Shown here: positions 7,833 through 17,786 of the stretch, in pieces
Layout: each line of letters opens with the position of its first letter
How positions within the stretch are numbered: position 1 is the stretch's first letter
Origin: Virgibacillus senegalensis
GTDB taxonomy: Bacteria; Bacillota; Bacilli; Bacillales; Amphibacillaceae
DNA: 45,331 nucleotides
Assembly (NCBI RefSeq): GCF_000821245.2
Contig: NZ_LN611424.1
Coordinates: 12,250 to 57,580, forward strand
Direction of reading: 5' to 3'
Made by a program: the position numbers and the translations under genes
Notes under the pieces: generated by a model
Databases searched by the model: none
What the model saw: only the letters and a program-made list of their open reading frames with translations
Told to the model about the DNA's origin: nothing

Positions 7833-8986
7833 GAGAACCAAAAATATACCCGTTGGATTCTGGTGGCTATGGATTTCGTATGGATATTGGTAAGGACCCT
7901 AAAACCGGTAAAAGAAAGAGGCCACGATTCGGCCCTTATAAATCTAAAACAACCGCTCGACTCGAAAGAAACAAAATCATGCAGCAAATCATGGAGGGTA
8001 CTTTTGTAGAACAAAAAGAGATGACCCTCAAGGACTTCCTACTAAGGTGGCTTGATCATAAAAGGGTTAATGTATCTGAAGGGACATACGCACACTATAA
8101 GCCCTACATCATGCATCACTGGATACCTAATCTTGGAATGGCAAAAATAAATGAAGTGAAGCCTGTCCATATACAGGAAATTTACGATGAATATATAGAA
8201 AACGAGGTACTATCAAATCAATCTATTGTCCATATGCACCGAGTTTTAAATAACGCCTTCAATGATGCTATTAAATGGGAATGGGCGGTGCGTAATCCTT
8301 GTACTCCCATAAAGCCTCCTCGTCCAGAGAAATATGAAATGAAGGTATGGGACGAGTTTGAGTTGCAGCATTTCTTAGAGTTTTCAAAAGGAGATCGATT
8401 CTATGTTGCTTACTTGTTGGCGTTGTCTACCGGAATGCGGAAAGGTGAAATACTCGCTCTTCGTTGGCAAGACATTGACTTTTCTAATAAGCTTCTTGCT
8501 GTAAGGCAAGCCGTCACAAGGAAAAAAGGCGGTGGGTATAAAATAGGTGAAACAAAAAGTAAAAATCAAAGAACCATTTCCTTATTTAATCATGTACTAG
8601 AAGAACTAAAGACATATAGAAAGCAGCAGATGTCTTTTAAAATGGAAAATAGAGATAAATATGAAGATCAAGACTTAATCCTTGCAGCTAATAATGGATC
8701 CTTTATATTGCCGCGAAACCTGGACAGGAGTTGGAGACCGCTTATGAAGAAATCCGGGTTGAAGTTCATCCGTTTTCATGATTTCCGACATACCCACGCA
8801 ACCTTAATGTTGAAGCAAGGGGTTCACCCTAAAGTAGTTCAAGAACGACTGGGACATTCATCGATTACAGTTACATTAGATTTATATTCACACGTGCTCC
8901 CTAACATCCAGAGAGCTGCAGCTGAACAATTTGGCGATGAAATTTTCGGAGCCAAAAATGAGAACAAAGATTCGATTCAAACGTGA
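7829..8986 (+). CDS. int: Tyrosine-type site-specific integrase
   Basis: A 385-residue tyrosine recombinase with an N-terminal AP2-like DNA-binding segment (residues 1-60, DSGGYGFRMDIGKDPKTGKRK), a SAM-like core-binding domain (about 65-160) and the catalytic domain. Visible active residues are R204 (STGMRKGE), H317 and R320 (HDFRHTHA), H343 (LGHSS) and Y353 (DLYSHV), so it appears intact. It resembles the ICEBs1/phi105 integrase group. The gene ends 91 bases from the right attachment site, as usual for elements in tRNA 3' ends. Confidence 0.95.
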   Translation: MREPKIYPLDSGGYGFRMDIGKDPKTGKRKRPRFGPYKSKTTARLERNKIMQQIMEGTFVEQKEMTLKDFLLRWLDHKRVNVSEGTYAHYKPYIMHHWIPNLGMAKINEVKPVHIQEIYDEYIENEVLSNQSIVHMHRVLNNAFNDAIKWEWAVRNPCTPIKPPRPEKYEMKVWDEFELQHFLEFSKGDRFYVAYLLALSTGMRKGEILALRWQDIDFSNKLLAVRQAVTRKKGGGYKIGETKSKNQRTISLFNHVLEELKTYRKQQMSFKMENRDKYEDQDLILAANNGSFILPRNLDRSWRPLMKKSGLKFIRFHDFRHTHATLMLKQGVHPKVVQERLGHSSITVTLDLYSHVLPNIQRAAAEQFGDEIFGAKNENKDSIQT

Positions 8987-9019
8987 AATGTCCCATACTC
9001 GGCCCAAATGAGGCATAAA

Positions 9020-9064
9020 GAAAAAAATAGCAAGGGTACGCAAACCGCGAAAACCCTTGCTATT
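9020..9064 (-). terminator. Terminator of tRNA-Arg supplied by the element
   Basis: AATAGCAAGGG (9026-9036) pairs with CCCTTGCTATT (9054-9064); on the minus strand the stem runs into U5-U6. It lies just inside the element, downstream of the restored tRNA-Arg 3' end, replacing the displaced one at 5246-5275. Confidence 0.85.
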
Positions 9065-9077
9065 ACTGTATTCATTG

Positions 9078-9124
9078 GTGATGGCCCCAGCAGGATTCGA
9101 ACCTGCGACACATGGTTTAGGAAA
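9078..9124. repeat. Right attachment site: 47-bp direct repeat within intact tRNA-Arg
   Basis: Identical to 5279-5325. It spans the tRNA-Arg 3' end through the anticodon loop and stops 3 bases past the anticodon. Here the tRNA continues into its normal 5' half, so this copy regenerates a working tRNA. Confidence 0.93.
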
Positions 9125-9154
9125 CCATTGCTCTATCCCCTGAGCTATGGAGCC
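9082..9154 (-). tRNA. tRNA-Arg (anticodon CCT)
   Basis: A 73-base cloverleaf. Acceptor GGCTCCA pairs with TGGGGCC (one G-U), the T-loop is TTCGAAT, and the anticodon loop TTCCTAA gives CCT at 9119-9121. The discriminator is A and CCA is not encoded. The 3' half comes from the integrated element. Confidence 0.96.
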
Positions 9155-9192
9155 ATAAGTTAATGAATGCTGGTAAAAAGGAAGCACTACTT

Positions 9193-9221
9193 ATTATACA
9201 AAATACTACGCTGCTTGAAAA
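9193..9221 (-). promoter_or_regulatory. tRNA-Arg promoter
   Basis: On the minus strand TTTTCA (9216-9221), a 17-base spacer and a consensus TATAAT (9193-9198) lie about 40 bases before the mature tRNA 5' end. Confidence 0.6.
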
Positions 9222-9370
9222 GGGAAAAACATGACAATTTTAAAGAAGACTATTCCAGACTGGACCGGTGTGATAAAATGGTATCTGTCTGTCGAATAAT
9301 AACGAATAATGGACTTTATATTTTTTCTAACTATAGATTAGCACCTTGCTTGATGATTGGAGGAGGAGAA

Positions 9371-10012
9371 ATGGGACAACTTCCGTTTATTGCTGTAGAA
9401 GGACCCATCGGGGTAGGCAAAACATCGCTTGCTAAAAAACTTGCTGCTCATTTTGAACTAAACTTGCTGAAAGAAATAGTAGAAGAAAATCCGTTCTTGG
9501 GGAAATTTTATGATGACATAGAAGAGTGGAGCTTTCAAACAGAAATGTTTTTCTTATGCAATCGTTTCAAGCAGCTCGAAGACATTGAAACGAAATACTT
9601 AAAACAAGGAAAGCCTGTAATCGCTGATTACCATATCTCGAAAAACATGATTTTTGCCAAGCGTACGTTAAAGGAAAAACAATTTGATAAGTATGCGCAA
9701 ATTTATAACATATTAACGGCAGACATGCCGAAACCAAATATGATGATCTATTTGGACGCCAGCCTTGATACCCTGTTAGGGCGAATCCGGATGCGCGGCC
9801 GTGATATTGAACAAAACATTCAACCCGCCTATTTGGAGCAGCTATCCAAGGATTACAATGAATTCATGAACCAATTTGAACAAATGAATCCGGAAATACC
9901 GGTCATCCGCTTAAATGGCGACGTTCTGGATTTTGTTAAATACCAGGATGACCTGGACGGGATCATCCATACTGTCGAAGAGCACTTAAGAAAAGGGGAA
10001 GTAGTCAAATGA
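9371..10012 (+). CDS. dgk: Deoxyguanosine kinase
   Basis: A 213-residue deoxynucleoside kinase: P-loop GPIGVGKTS near residue 11, then EIVEENPFLGKFYDDIEEWSF, the ADYHI motif and the lid RIRMRGRDIE. It phosphorylates deoxyguanosine in purine salvage. Sequence and neighbour match B. subtilis Dgk. ATG 9371 is chosen because GGAGGAGG precedes it; an in-frame extension from 9167 has no family support. The stop overlaps the dck start by ATGA. The pair is transcribed head-on to replication, as in B. subtilis. Confidence 0.93.
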   Translation: MGQLPFIAVEGPIGVGKTSLAKKLAAHFELNLLKEIVEENPFLGKFYDDIEEWSFQTEMFFLCNRFKQLEDIETKYLKQGKPVIADYHISKNMIFAKRTLKEKQFDKYAQIYNILTADMPKPNMMIYLDASLDTLLGRIRMRGRDIEQNIQPAYLEQLSKDYNEFMNQFEQMNPEIPVIRLNGDVLDFVKYQDDLDGIIHTVEEHLRKGEVVK

Positions 10013-10689
10013 ATTTGAGAGAACGTTATAACATTCCGAATGACAGTGTCATTACCATAGCTGGAACAGTCGGAGTCGGAAAATCAACCATGACCAACGC
10101 TTTGGCAGACGCTTTGAATTTCCGCACGTCGCTGGAAAAAGTGGATACAAACCCGTATCTGGATAAGTTTTATGCGGACTTTGAACGCTGGAGCTTCCAT
10201 TTGCAAATTTACTTTTTGGCTGAACGTTTTAAGGAACAGAAACGGATATTCGAATACGGTGGCGGTTTTATCCAAGACCGTTCCATTTATGAAGATACCG
10301 GTATTTTCGCCAAAATGCATTATGACAAAGGAACCATGTCACAAGTCGATTATGAAACCTATAAAAGCTTGTTCGACGCTATGGTCATGACACCTTACTT
10401 CCCACATCCTGACTTACTCATTTATCTGGAAGGTTCCATCGAGGACATTCTCGGAAGGATAAAAGAGCGCGGCCGTCCGATGGAACAACAGACACCAATT
10501 GCATACTGGGAAGAGATGCACAAACGGTATGAAAATTGGATCAACAATTTCAATTCCTGCCCAATTCTAAGGATTAACATTGCGGATTACGATCTGTTGA
10601 ATGACGAAAGCTCGATCGAACCAGTTCTGGAGAAAATCGGTCACTTTATTCAGCAGTCCCGTAAATGGAAGTCCGGGCAATTAACCTAA
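10009..10689 (+). CDS. dck: Deoxyadenosine/deoxycytidine kinase
   Basis: A 226-residue sister of Dgk with P-loop GTVGVGKST (about residues 18-26), SLEKVDTNPYLDKFYADFERW, the DRS motif of QDRSIYEDTGIFAKMH and lid RIKERGRPME. These follow B. subtilis Dck almost residue by residue. It salvages deoxyadenosine and deoxycytidine to the monophosphates. Translationally coupled to dgk and followed by a terminator. Confidence 0.93.
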   Translation: MNLRERYNIPNDSVITIAGTVGVGKSTMTNALADALNFRTSLEKVDTNPYLDKFYADFERWSFHLQIYFLAERFKEQKRIFEYGGGFIQDRSIYEDTGIFAKMHYDKGTMSQVDYETYKSLFDAMVMTPYFPHPDLLIYLEGSIEDILGRIKERGRPMEQQTPIAYWEEMHKRYENWINNFNSCPILRINIADYDLLNDESSIEPVLEKIGHFIQQSRKWKSGQLT

Positions 10690-10728
10690 GCTCATTTGAA
10701 AAGTAGAATGCTTTCTCAGCGATGAAAC

Positions 10729-10762
10729 AAAGAGTCCGGCGCAAGTATGCCGGGCTCTTTTT
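10729..10762 (+). terminator. Bidirectional terminator between dck and proC
   Basis: Stem AAAGAGTCCGGC pairs with GCCGGGCTCTTT (one G-T pair) across an 8-base loop and is followed by T's. A's on the other side serve the convergent proC. Confidence 0.85.
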
Positions 10763-10799
10763 TGTTCTCCTATCATGCCATCAACAGGAGAACTGCTAT

Positions 10800-11639
10800 T
10801 TATTTGCCGGCATGGTTTTTTGCCTGATATGGACTGCCCAGCTCGATCGAACGAGCTGCTGCCTGTTTGATACATTCCATTAACGCTTCCTGGTATTTAT
10901 ATTTTTCCAATGTTTCTAGTCCAGCCTGTGTCGTTCCTCCCGGGCTGGTGATTTTTTCCCGCAGGACAGACGGTTGCTCATCTGAGTTCTTCAACATTTC
11001 CGCTGCCCCGACAAGTGTCTGGATAATCAATTCCTTGGCTATTTCCGGCTTCAAGCCTGCTTCGGCAGCTGCATCCTCCATCGCCTCGACGAAATAATAA
11101 ATATAAGCAGGTCCGCTGCCGGACAGTCCGGTTATCGTATGGAGATCATCTTCCTCCACTACCGTCGTCGTACCGATTGCGTGAAACAGACTCTTCACCA
11201 TATGAATATGCTCTTGTCCTGCCTGCTTCCCTCCCGCTATAGCCGTTGCAGAATAGCCAATGGTCGCAGATGTATTCGGCATCGCCCGTACAACTGGACA
11301 ACCTTTGTCCAATTGTTCCGAGATATAGTCGGTCGATACACCCGCCAATACAGAAACGACGATTTGTTTATTAGTTATATATGCCTTCAAATCTTCTAAT
11401 GCTTCCGTAATGTCCTTCGGCTTCATCGACAGGATGATGACATCCGCCCCCTGGACAACCTGCTGTTTGTCCTTGGAACATTGAACATGGTAGACGTTTT
11501 TCAATCGTTCTAGCCGTTCTTTGTTTTCTTTGTTGGTCACCCAAATTTGATCAGCCTGTAAAATACCTTTGGCTAATATACCTGTCATGATTGCTTCTGC
11601 CATGGATCCTGCTCCAATAAAAGCGATTTTATGAAACAT
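10800..11639 (-). CDS. proC: Pyrroline-5-carboxylate reductase
   Basis: A 279-residue enzyme: Rossmann motif FIGAGSMAEAI at the N-terminus, the VVRAMPNTSA segment, and the family signature around GSGPAYIYYFVEAMEDAA and ITSPGGTTQAGL. It makes the last step of proline synthesis, reducing pyrroline-5-carboxylate to proline with NAD(P)H. A T-box leader with a proline-type specifier precedes it, so it corresponds functionally to B. subtilis proI. The start at 11639 has GGAGGAG upstream. Confidence 0.94.
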   Translation of the reverse strand: MFHKIAFIGAGSMAEAIMTGILAKGILQADQIWVTNKENKERLERLKNVYHVQCSKDKQQVVQGADVIILSMKPKDITEALEDLKAYITNKQIVVSVLAGVSTDYISEQLDKGCPVVRAMPNTSATIGYSATAIAGGKQAGQEHIHMVKSLFHAIGTTTVVEEDDLHTITGLSGSGPAYIYYFVEAMEDAAAEAGLKPEIAKELIIQTLVGAAEMLKNSDEQPSVLREKITSPGGTTQAGLETLEKYKYQEALMECIKQAAARSIELGSPYQAKNHAGK

Positions 11640-11679
11640 GTCGATCTCCTCCTTGGATTTTCGCTATCTTATTTTAACC

Positions 11680-11945
11680 AAAATATAAAACCCCCAACCT
11701 GTCCTTATAATAGAAAGGACGGATGAGGGTTAAAATCCGCGGTACCACCTTGCTTGGCATTGTTCCATGTGAAACAGATGCCCGCTCGAACCGTTAACGC
11801 CGGCGACGGTCAGTTTTTTAGCCTGACAGCTCCCAGGTAGGTTTCAATAATGCCTGATGCGATGGAATCTTTCAGCCGGTGAATTCCACTCTCTTTCGCA
11901 GGACATTATTTACTGGCCTGTTCTTCGCGATGGTTTATTTTTAAG
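11680..11945 (-). promoter_or_regulatory. T-box leader of proC, probable proline specifier (CCU)
   Basis: On the minus strand, the T-box sequence AAGGTGGTACCGCGG (11737-11751) is followed by a strong terminator stem (about 11689-11707 with 11714-11732). Upstream, stem I carries AGAGAG and GGCTGAAAG motifs. Its specifier loop reads GAAACCTACC; CCU (complement of 11839-11841) followed by A gives proline. Uncharged tRNA-Pro would stabilise the antiterminator. One register earlier the loop would read ACC (Thr), but the gene and the purine after CCU favour proline. Confidence 0.88.
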
Positions 11946-11946
11946 T

Positions 11947-11975
11947 ATTATGCAAGGAAAAGCGCTTTCTGTCAA
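11947..11975 (-). promoter_or_regulatory. Promoter of the proC T-box transcript
   Basis: Minus strand: TTGACA (11970-11975), a 17-base spacer and CATAAT (11947-11952). The spacer contains the palindrome-like GAAAGCGCTTTTC, which resembles a cre site but lacks two fixed bases, so CcpA control is only possible. Confidence 0.7.
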
Positions 11976-12050
11976 GGTGTAAATCAATGATTAATGTTGT
12001 TTGTTTTCGCCTCGTATCACCGAATGCCATTTATGCCCTGGAATCAAATA

Positions 12051-12082
12051 AAAAAAATCGTTACAATAGTAACGATTTTTTT
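12051..12082 (-). terminator. Terminator of tRNA-Ser
   Basis: A perfect 14-bp stem (12051-12064 and 12069-12082; core TCGTTAC/GTAACGA) with loop AATA and A7/T7 at the base lies 36 bases beyond the tRNA 3' end. Confidence 0.85.
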
Positions 12083-12117
12083 CTGTATAATCTCCAATTT
12101 GTTTGCGTGTATAATTA

Positions 12118-12210
12118 TGGAGGAGGATGAGGGATTCGAACCCCCGCGGGCGGTGAAGCCCCTGGCGGTTTTCAAGACCGCTCCCTTCAGCCAGACTTGG
12201 GTAATCCTCC
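12118..12210 (-). tRNA. tRNA-Ser (anticodon TGA)
   Basis: A class II tRNA of 93 bases including encoded CCA. Acceptor GGAGGAT pairs with ATCCTCC, the anticodon loop CTTGAAA gives TGA at 12172-12174, there is a long variable arm, and the T-loop is TTCGAAT. The base before CCA reads T, where G is usual for serine tRNAs. Confidence 0.94.
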
Positions 12211-12225
12211 GTGTCGACATCAATT

Positions 12226-12254
12226 AATATACCATTTGAAAAAATTGATGTCAA
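12226..12254 (-). promoter_or_regulatory. tRNA-Ser promoter
   Basis: Minus strand: TTGACA (12249-12254), 17 bases, TATATT (12226-12231), with the tRNA starting 16 bases on. A 10-bp inverted repeat GACATCAATT/AATTGATGTC (12216-12225 and 12243-12252) brackets the core promoter. Confidence 0.8.
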
Positions 12255-12333
12255 CCATTAAAAGGAGATTTTTGTTTTTGTAACAAAAGCACTGGAGAAT
12301 GATTATTTCAAAGCCTTTTTTTAGCCTCTTTTA

Positions 12334-13611
<1,278 letters not shown>

Positions 13612-13673
13612 TTATTCCTCCTTCATATAGTCTTTCCATACGCTCGATGGAGTCTACTATCCTTAACCAATAA

Positions 13674-13915
13674 AAAACTCTCGTCCCTGAAAATATTACA
13701 GGGACGAGAGTTTTCTCCCGCGATACCACCCTTATTGAAGAAATAAAACATTTCTTCCGGCTCACTGACGATAACGGTGTTAACCGGGTATGCATTGGGG
13801 CATACCTGTTCAAGGATGGATTCACAAGGACCTCACACCGGTTTTCACCAGCCACCGGCTCTCTAAAGAGAAGCTTCTCGTTACTATTTCCTGTCATTAC
13901 ATTGCAATATTATAG
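13674..13915 (-). promoter_or_regulatory. T-box leader of serS, serine specifier (UCC)
   Basis: Minus strand: specifier loop GAA-TCC-A with TCC at 13818-13820, AGAGAG in stem I, T-box AAGGGTGGTATCGCGGG (13717-13733), then a 16-bp perfect terminator stem (13674-13689 and 13699-13714) with T's. Unaminoacylated tRNA-Ser would promote readthrough into serS. Confidence 0.93.
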
Positions 13916-13936
13916 TTTAGAATAGCGAAAATCACC

Positions 13937-14527
13937 TTAAGATGCAAGTTCTTTCATTGATTCTTCCACCATGGAAACGAAATAGGCTGTCATCCGGTGA
14001 TCATCCGTCAGTTCTGGATGAAAAGCACTGCAAAGGAACTGTCCCTGTCTTGCTGCTACGATGGCATCGTTGTATACAGCCAGCACCTCGACATCTTCTC
14101 CTGCTTCCCGAATATACGGGGCACGGATAAATACAGCATTAAAATCCTCTGCTACCCCTTTAATGGTTAATTCAGCTTCAAAGCTCTCTTTTTGGCGTCC
14201 GAAAGCATTTCGTTCCACCTTCATATCCATCAATTGCAAATGAGCTTTTTCCTGGCCGACAACTTCCCCGGCTAATAAAATCAATCCAGCACATGTTCCA
14301 AAAATAGGCTTGCCTTGTTTTCCAAAATTGACTAATGCATCAAAAAAATCATATTTATCAATCAGACGGCGCATGGTCGTGCTCTCACCGCCTGGAAGAA
14401 TCAAGCCATCAATCTCTTCCAGTTGCTCTTTTTTCTTGATGATAATGCCTTCGGCACCAGATGCTTCAACAGAATCAATATGTTCCCTAACCGCACCTTG
14501 CAGGCCTAATACCCCTATTTTTATCAT
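13937..14527 (-). CDS. pdxT: Pyridoxal 5'-phosphate synthase, glutaminase subunit
   Basis: A 196-residue class I glutamine amidotransferase: [12 protein letters not shown] start, LILPGGEST, the nucleophile in [11 protein letters not shown] (Cys near residue 79) and the C-terminal [10 protein letters not shown] with catalytic His and Glu. It supplies ammonia to PdxS in the DXP-independent vitamin B6 pathway. It lies 57 bases downstream of pdxS in the same operon. Confidence 0.96.
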   Translation of the reverse strand: MIKIGVLGLQGAVREHIDSVEASGAEGIIIKKKEQLEEIDGLILPGGESTTMRRLIDKYDFFDALVNFGKQGKPIFGTCAGLILLAGEVVGQEKAHLQLMDMKVERNAFGRQKESFEAELTIKGVAEDFNAVFIRAPYIREAGEDVEVLAVYNDAIVAARQGQFLCSAFHPELTDDHRMTAYFVSMVEESMKELAS

Positions 14528-14584
14528 GCTGCATTTCTCCTTTTAGAGGTTTATTGTCCAAAAATCAAATGTTATCAATGTTGC

Positions 14585-15469
14585 TTACCAGCCACGCTCC
14601 TGCATGCGGTTTTCCGGTGCAAGCGTGCTAATTTCAATGCCTTTCATGGCTGTACCGAGACCTTTGGAAATCTGGCCGATCATTTCATAATCCTGATAAT
14701 GTGTTGTTGCTTCCACAATAGCGCGGGCATACTTTTCAGGGTTATCCGATTTAAAGATACCGGAGCCTACAAACACGCCATCTGCTCCCAGTTGCATCAT
14801 CAACGCTGCGTCGGCAGGAGTGGCAACACCGCCGGCTGCAAAGTTAACGACCGGAAGACGGCCTTTTTCTTTGATTTCAAGCAAGACATGGTAAGGAGCA
14901 CCCAAATCTTTGGCAAATGTCATCACTTCATCATCGGACATTCCAACAAGTTTACGGATTTGTGATTGAACTTCACGCATATGACGAACTGCTTCCACGA
15001 TATTTCCTGTACCAGGCTCGCCTTTGGTACGAAGCATTGAAGCACCTTCCCCGATACGGCGGGAAGCCTCTCCCAAATCGCGGCAGCCGCAGACAAACGG
15101 TACCGTATATTCTGCCTTATTGAGGTGAAATACTTCGTCCGCTGGAGTCAATACTTCACTTTCATCGATATAGTCGACGCCCATTGCCTCCAGCACACGA
15201 GCTTCCACAATATGTCCAATTCTTGCTTTCGCCATTACCGGAATGGATACAGCATTCATCACTTCTTCTACAATGGTAGGGTCTGCCATTCTTGCAACTC
15301 CACCGGCCGCACGGATATCAGATGGAACTCTTTCCAAAGCCATAACAGCTACAGCCCCGGCTTCTTCTGCAAGCTTTGCCTGTTCTGCATTGACAACATC
15401 CATGATGACGCCGCCCTTTTGCATTTCTGCCATTCCACGTTTAACGCGATCAGTACCAAAATTAGACAT
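14585..15469 (-). CDS. pdxS: Pyridoxal 5'-phosphate synthase, lyase subunit
   Basis: A 294-residue (beta/alpha)8 barrel: [20 protein letters not shown] start, [12 protein letters not shown] with the active-site lysine, [13 protein letters not shown], and the phosphate-binding [20 protein letters not shown]. It condenses ribose 5-phosphate, glyceraldehyde 3-phosphate and ammonia into PLP in a PdxS12T12 complex. Very highly conserved; the dacA-pdxS-pdxT-serS order equals B. subtilis. Confidence 0.97.
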   Translation of the reverse strand: MSNFGTDRVKRGMAEMQKGGVIMDVVNAEQAKLAEEAGAVAVMALERVPSDIRAAGGVARMADPTIVEEVMNAVSIPVMAKARIGHIVEARVLEAMGVDYIDESEVLTPADEVFHLNKAEYTVPFVCGCRDLGEASRRIGEGASMLRTKGEPGTGNIVEAVRHMREVQSQIRKLVGMSDDEVMTFAKDLGAPYHVLLEIKEKGRLPVVNFAAGGVATPADAALMMQLGADGVFVGSGIFKSDNPEKYARAIVEATTHYQDYEMIGQISKGLGTAMKGIEISTLAPENRMQERGW

Positions 15470-15573
15470 TCTGTATTCCTCCCATATATAATCACTCTTT
15501 AATTAGCATCTTTCATTGATTATTCAATATTTTACCTTATTTTTTTGAAAACCCCAACCAGAATGTATTCGGG

Positions 15574-16911
15574 CTAGAACCAACCCTTCACAGTATCTGA
15601 TACGGAAGAAAAAATATTACTGAAGAAATTACCGATAGCGCTCATGGATAAAGAGAACCAATTGGCTTTTTCGACAGCCTCTGTCGTTACGAGATCAACC
15701 GTCTGCCCTTGTTTTTCTCCGGTGATGTAACCGTAATCGGCTTCGCCCTCATAAGTCAGCTCCATTGTCCCAACCTTTTCGCCTTTTTCAAGGGGAGCGA
15801 CGAGCTCGCCATCCTTATTCAGCTTTTCTTCGTCAAGCTTGTACGTGACATCATAGTTCTCTTCTTCGCCGTTTTGAACAGGGGCATTCATCGCTGCATT
15901 AGAAGCGATCGCAACCTCGTCCTCTTTTCCCTTTGTTACAGGCAAGCTTGTTTGGTCTTCTTTCTGGTATCCCTCAGGAAAGACCTCTTTGTTTTCAAAT
16001 TGAGAAAACCCGTAATCAAGCAATTTCGCAGTTTCTTCAAATCGTGCTTCCTTGCTTTCTGTCTTCATGACAACAGAGATAAGCCTTCTGCCATCTCGTT
16101 CTGCTGTACCGGTAAAACAGTAGCCGGCAAGATCCGTCCAGCCTGTTTTCAATCCATCAACGCCCTCGAAACCGAATTGTTTGAAGTTGACATTATCCCA
16201 AGGCAACATCCAATTCAAGTTTTCCAGCGTCTTTCCTTCAAATTCTGTTGTCATTTTGCTCGTTATATCCAATGCTTCCGGATAATCATTCACTAAGTGA
16301 TAGGCAAGTAAGGCAGTGGATTCTGCCGACAAAAGATCATCGGCGTCAGGCTCAGTGCCTTCCGGATAGTTATCACCTAAATCGGAATTGGAAAGACCGG
16401 TAGCATTAACGAACTGATAATCCGGCAGTCCCATTTCTTCTGCTTTTTCATTCATCATTTTCACGAATTCGCCTTCAGAACCTGCAATTAATTCAGCAAG
16501 CGCGATGGTCGTTCCGTTATCGGAAATGATAGCCATTGCTTCGTATAACTCACGTACTGTATAATCCTTATCTTGCGTCAGGCCCACTCCAGAAGATATA
16601 TTACTGGCAGAAATTCCATAAGGATAATCACTGATTTGCGTAGTCGTATCCCAGCTGATTTGACCTTCATCGATGGCTTCCAATACAAGATATTCTGTCA
16701 TCATTTTGGTCATACTAGCTGGAGGTAATTTTATATCAGGCTGTTTCGCATATAAAATTTTACCCGTTTCCGCGTCAACCAAAATAGCAGACTCCGCCTT
16801 CAAATCAAGCGAGTCGGCCGCATTTGCCTTCCCGGGCTTTGTAACTAACGATGTAAATGCGAGCAGCACCGCCATTAATAGAAAAAAAGATGCTTTTAAT
16901 GTCTGTTTCAA
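15574..16911 (-). CDS. dacA: D-alanyl-D-alanine carboxypeptidase (PBP5-type)
   Basis: A 445-residue exported low-molecular-weight penicillin-binding protein. A signal peptide (cleavage after KANA) precedes the three catalytic motifs: S66-M-T-K69, S130-D-N132 and K255-T-G257. The PBP5 C-terminal domain follows, with a final amphipathic helix (FFSNIFSSVSDTVKGWF) for membrane anchoring. It trims the terminal D-Ala of peptidoglycan pentapeptides in vegetative cells. Confidence 0.96.
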   Translation of the reverse strand: MKQTLKASFFLLMAVLLAFTSLVTKPGKANAADSLDLKAESAILVDAETGKILYAKQPDIKLPPASMTKMMTEYLVLEAIDEGQISWDTTTQISDYPYGISASNISSGVGLTQDKDYTVRELYEAMAIISDNGTTIALAELIAGSEGEFVKMMNEKAEEMGLPDYQFVNATGLSNSDLGDNYPEGTEPDADDLLSAESTALLAYHLVNDYPEALDITSKMTTEFEGKTLENLNWMLPWDNVNFKQFGFEGVDGLKTGWTDLAGYCFTGTAERDGRRLISVVMKTESKEARFEETAKLLDYGFSQFENKEVFPEGYQKEDQTSLPVTKGKEDEVAIASNAAMNAPVQNGEEENYDVTYKLDEEKLNKDGELVAPLEKGEKVGTMELTYEGEADYGYITGEKQGQTVDLVTTEAVEKANWFSLSMSAIGNFFSNIFSSVSDTVKGWF

Positions 16912-17102
16912 CTTTCTCTACCTCCACGAAAATAGTATGCATCTTTCATATTCTATCACAGGTAGGAGCAAAGCGAAACTGCTTTTCTGAAGCGTTTTGG
17001 CATGAATGGACATTTGTGTAAATGTACCTATTAGCAAGAGAAAGCGACTTGTATTTTTTCCCTGAATAACTACCTTGTCTTTCCAAGTTTAATAGATTGT
17101 CT

Positions 17103-17786
17103 TTATTCCTTCTCTGCTAAACACCAGTCTATCGGTGATTCTCCCAATTCTTCTAAAAAAGAATTGGCCCGTGAGAACGGTTTGCTGCCAAAAAACCCTT
17201 TGTTCGCTGAAAACGGACTTGGATGAGGAGAAGTGATCACCCGATGCTTGTCTGTATCCAGCAGTACCTGCTTTTCCTGAGCATGACGGCCCCATAGCAG
17301 GAAAACGACCGGTTTCTCCCGTTCATTCAGCACCTCGATCACTCTGTTGGTGAAATGTTCCCACCCCTTACCCCGATGGGAAGCAGCTTGTCCTTTCCGG
17401 ACCGTTAAGACGGTGTTCAACATAAGCACACCTTGTTCAGCCCACTTTTTCAGGTAGCCATGATCGGGAATCGGGCATCCTATATCGGCTTTCAACTCTT
17501 TAAAAATGTTTTTCAAAGAAGGCGGGGGAGTTACTCCCGGCTGAACAGAAAAACTCAGCCCATGCGCCTGATTTGGGCCATGATAAGGATCCTGGCCGAG
17601 AATGACCACTTTGGTATCGGCATAAGAAGTTAAATGCAACGCTTCATAGATATGGTCCATAGCTGGATAAACTGTTTTTTGTCCGTATTCCTGCTTTAAA
17701 AAAGTACGTAACTCCTGGTAATAATCCTGTTCAAATTCCTGCTGCAGCTTATCCTTCCAATCATTTTTGAGTAATTGTTTAGCCAT
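17103..17786 (-). CDS. ung: Uracil-DNA glycosylase, family 1
   Basis: A 227-residue base-excision repair enzyme: water-activating motif GQDPYHG (residues 64-70, Asp66), uracil pocket HGLSFSV, LLLWGR-type strand ([10 protein letters not shown]) and [17 protein letters not shown] with catalytic His188. Phe replaces the usual Leu wedge in HPSPL, as known for B. subtilis UDG. It removes uracil arising from cytosine deamination or dUTP incorporation. Confidence 0.96.
   Translation of the reverse strand: MAKQLLKNDWKDKLQQEFEQDYYQELRTFLKQEYGQKTVYPAMDHIYEALHLTSYADTKVVILGQDPYHGPNQAHGLSFSVQPGVTPPPSLKNIFKELKADIGCPIPDHGYLKKWAEQGVLMLNTVLTVRKGQAASHRGKGWEHFTNRVIEVLNEREKPVVFLLWGRHAQEKQVLLDTDKHRVITSPHPSPFSANKGFFGSKPFSRANSFLEELGESPIDWCLAEKE

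Larger units (their letters stand above)
5279..9124. mobile_element. Small integrated element in tRNA-Arg(CCT)
   Basis: The element is bounded by a 47-bp direct repeat (5279-5325 and 9078-9124; period 3799 bases). The integrase gene lies next to the intact tRNA. Its genes look more AT-rich than the flanks. Contents in order: a 77-residue membrane protein (minus), an exported protein, a lipoprotein, an ImmA-like metalloprotease and a tyrosine integrase. No replication, conjugation, capsid or excisionase gene is visible, so it is either a degenerate remnant of an ICE or prophage, or a small satellite-like island. The stretch 5326-5527 holds no gene I can support. Confidence 0.9.

Noticed and set aside
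9167-9370. In-frame extension of dgk by 68 codons
   Set aside because: No family similarity in the extension, and a strong GGAGGAGG site directly serves ATG 9371. The extension is read from tRNA-flanking and promoter sequence.
17103-17786. Phe instead of Leu in the ung HPSPL wedge motif
   Set aside because: B. subtilis UDG is known to carry Phe at this position (contacted by phage protein p56), so it is normal for the group.
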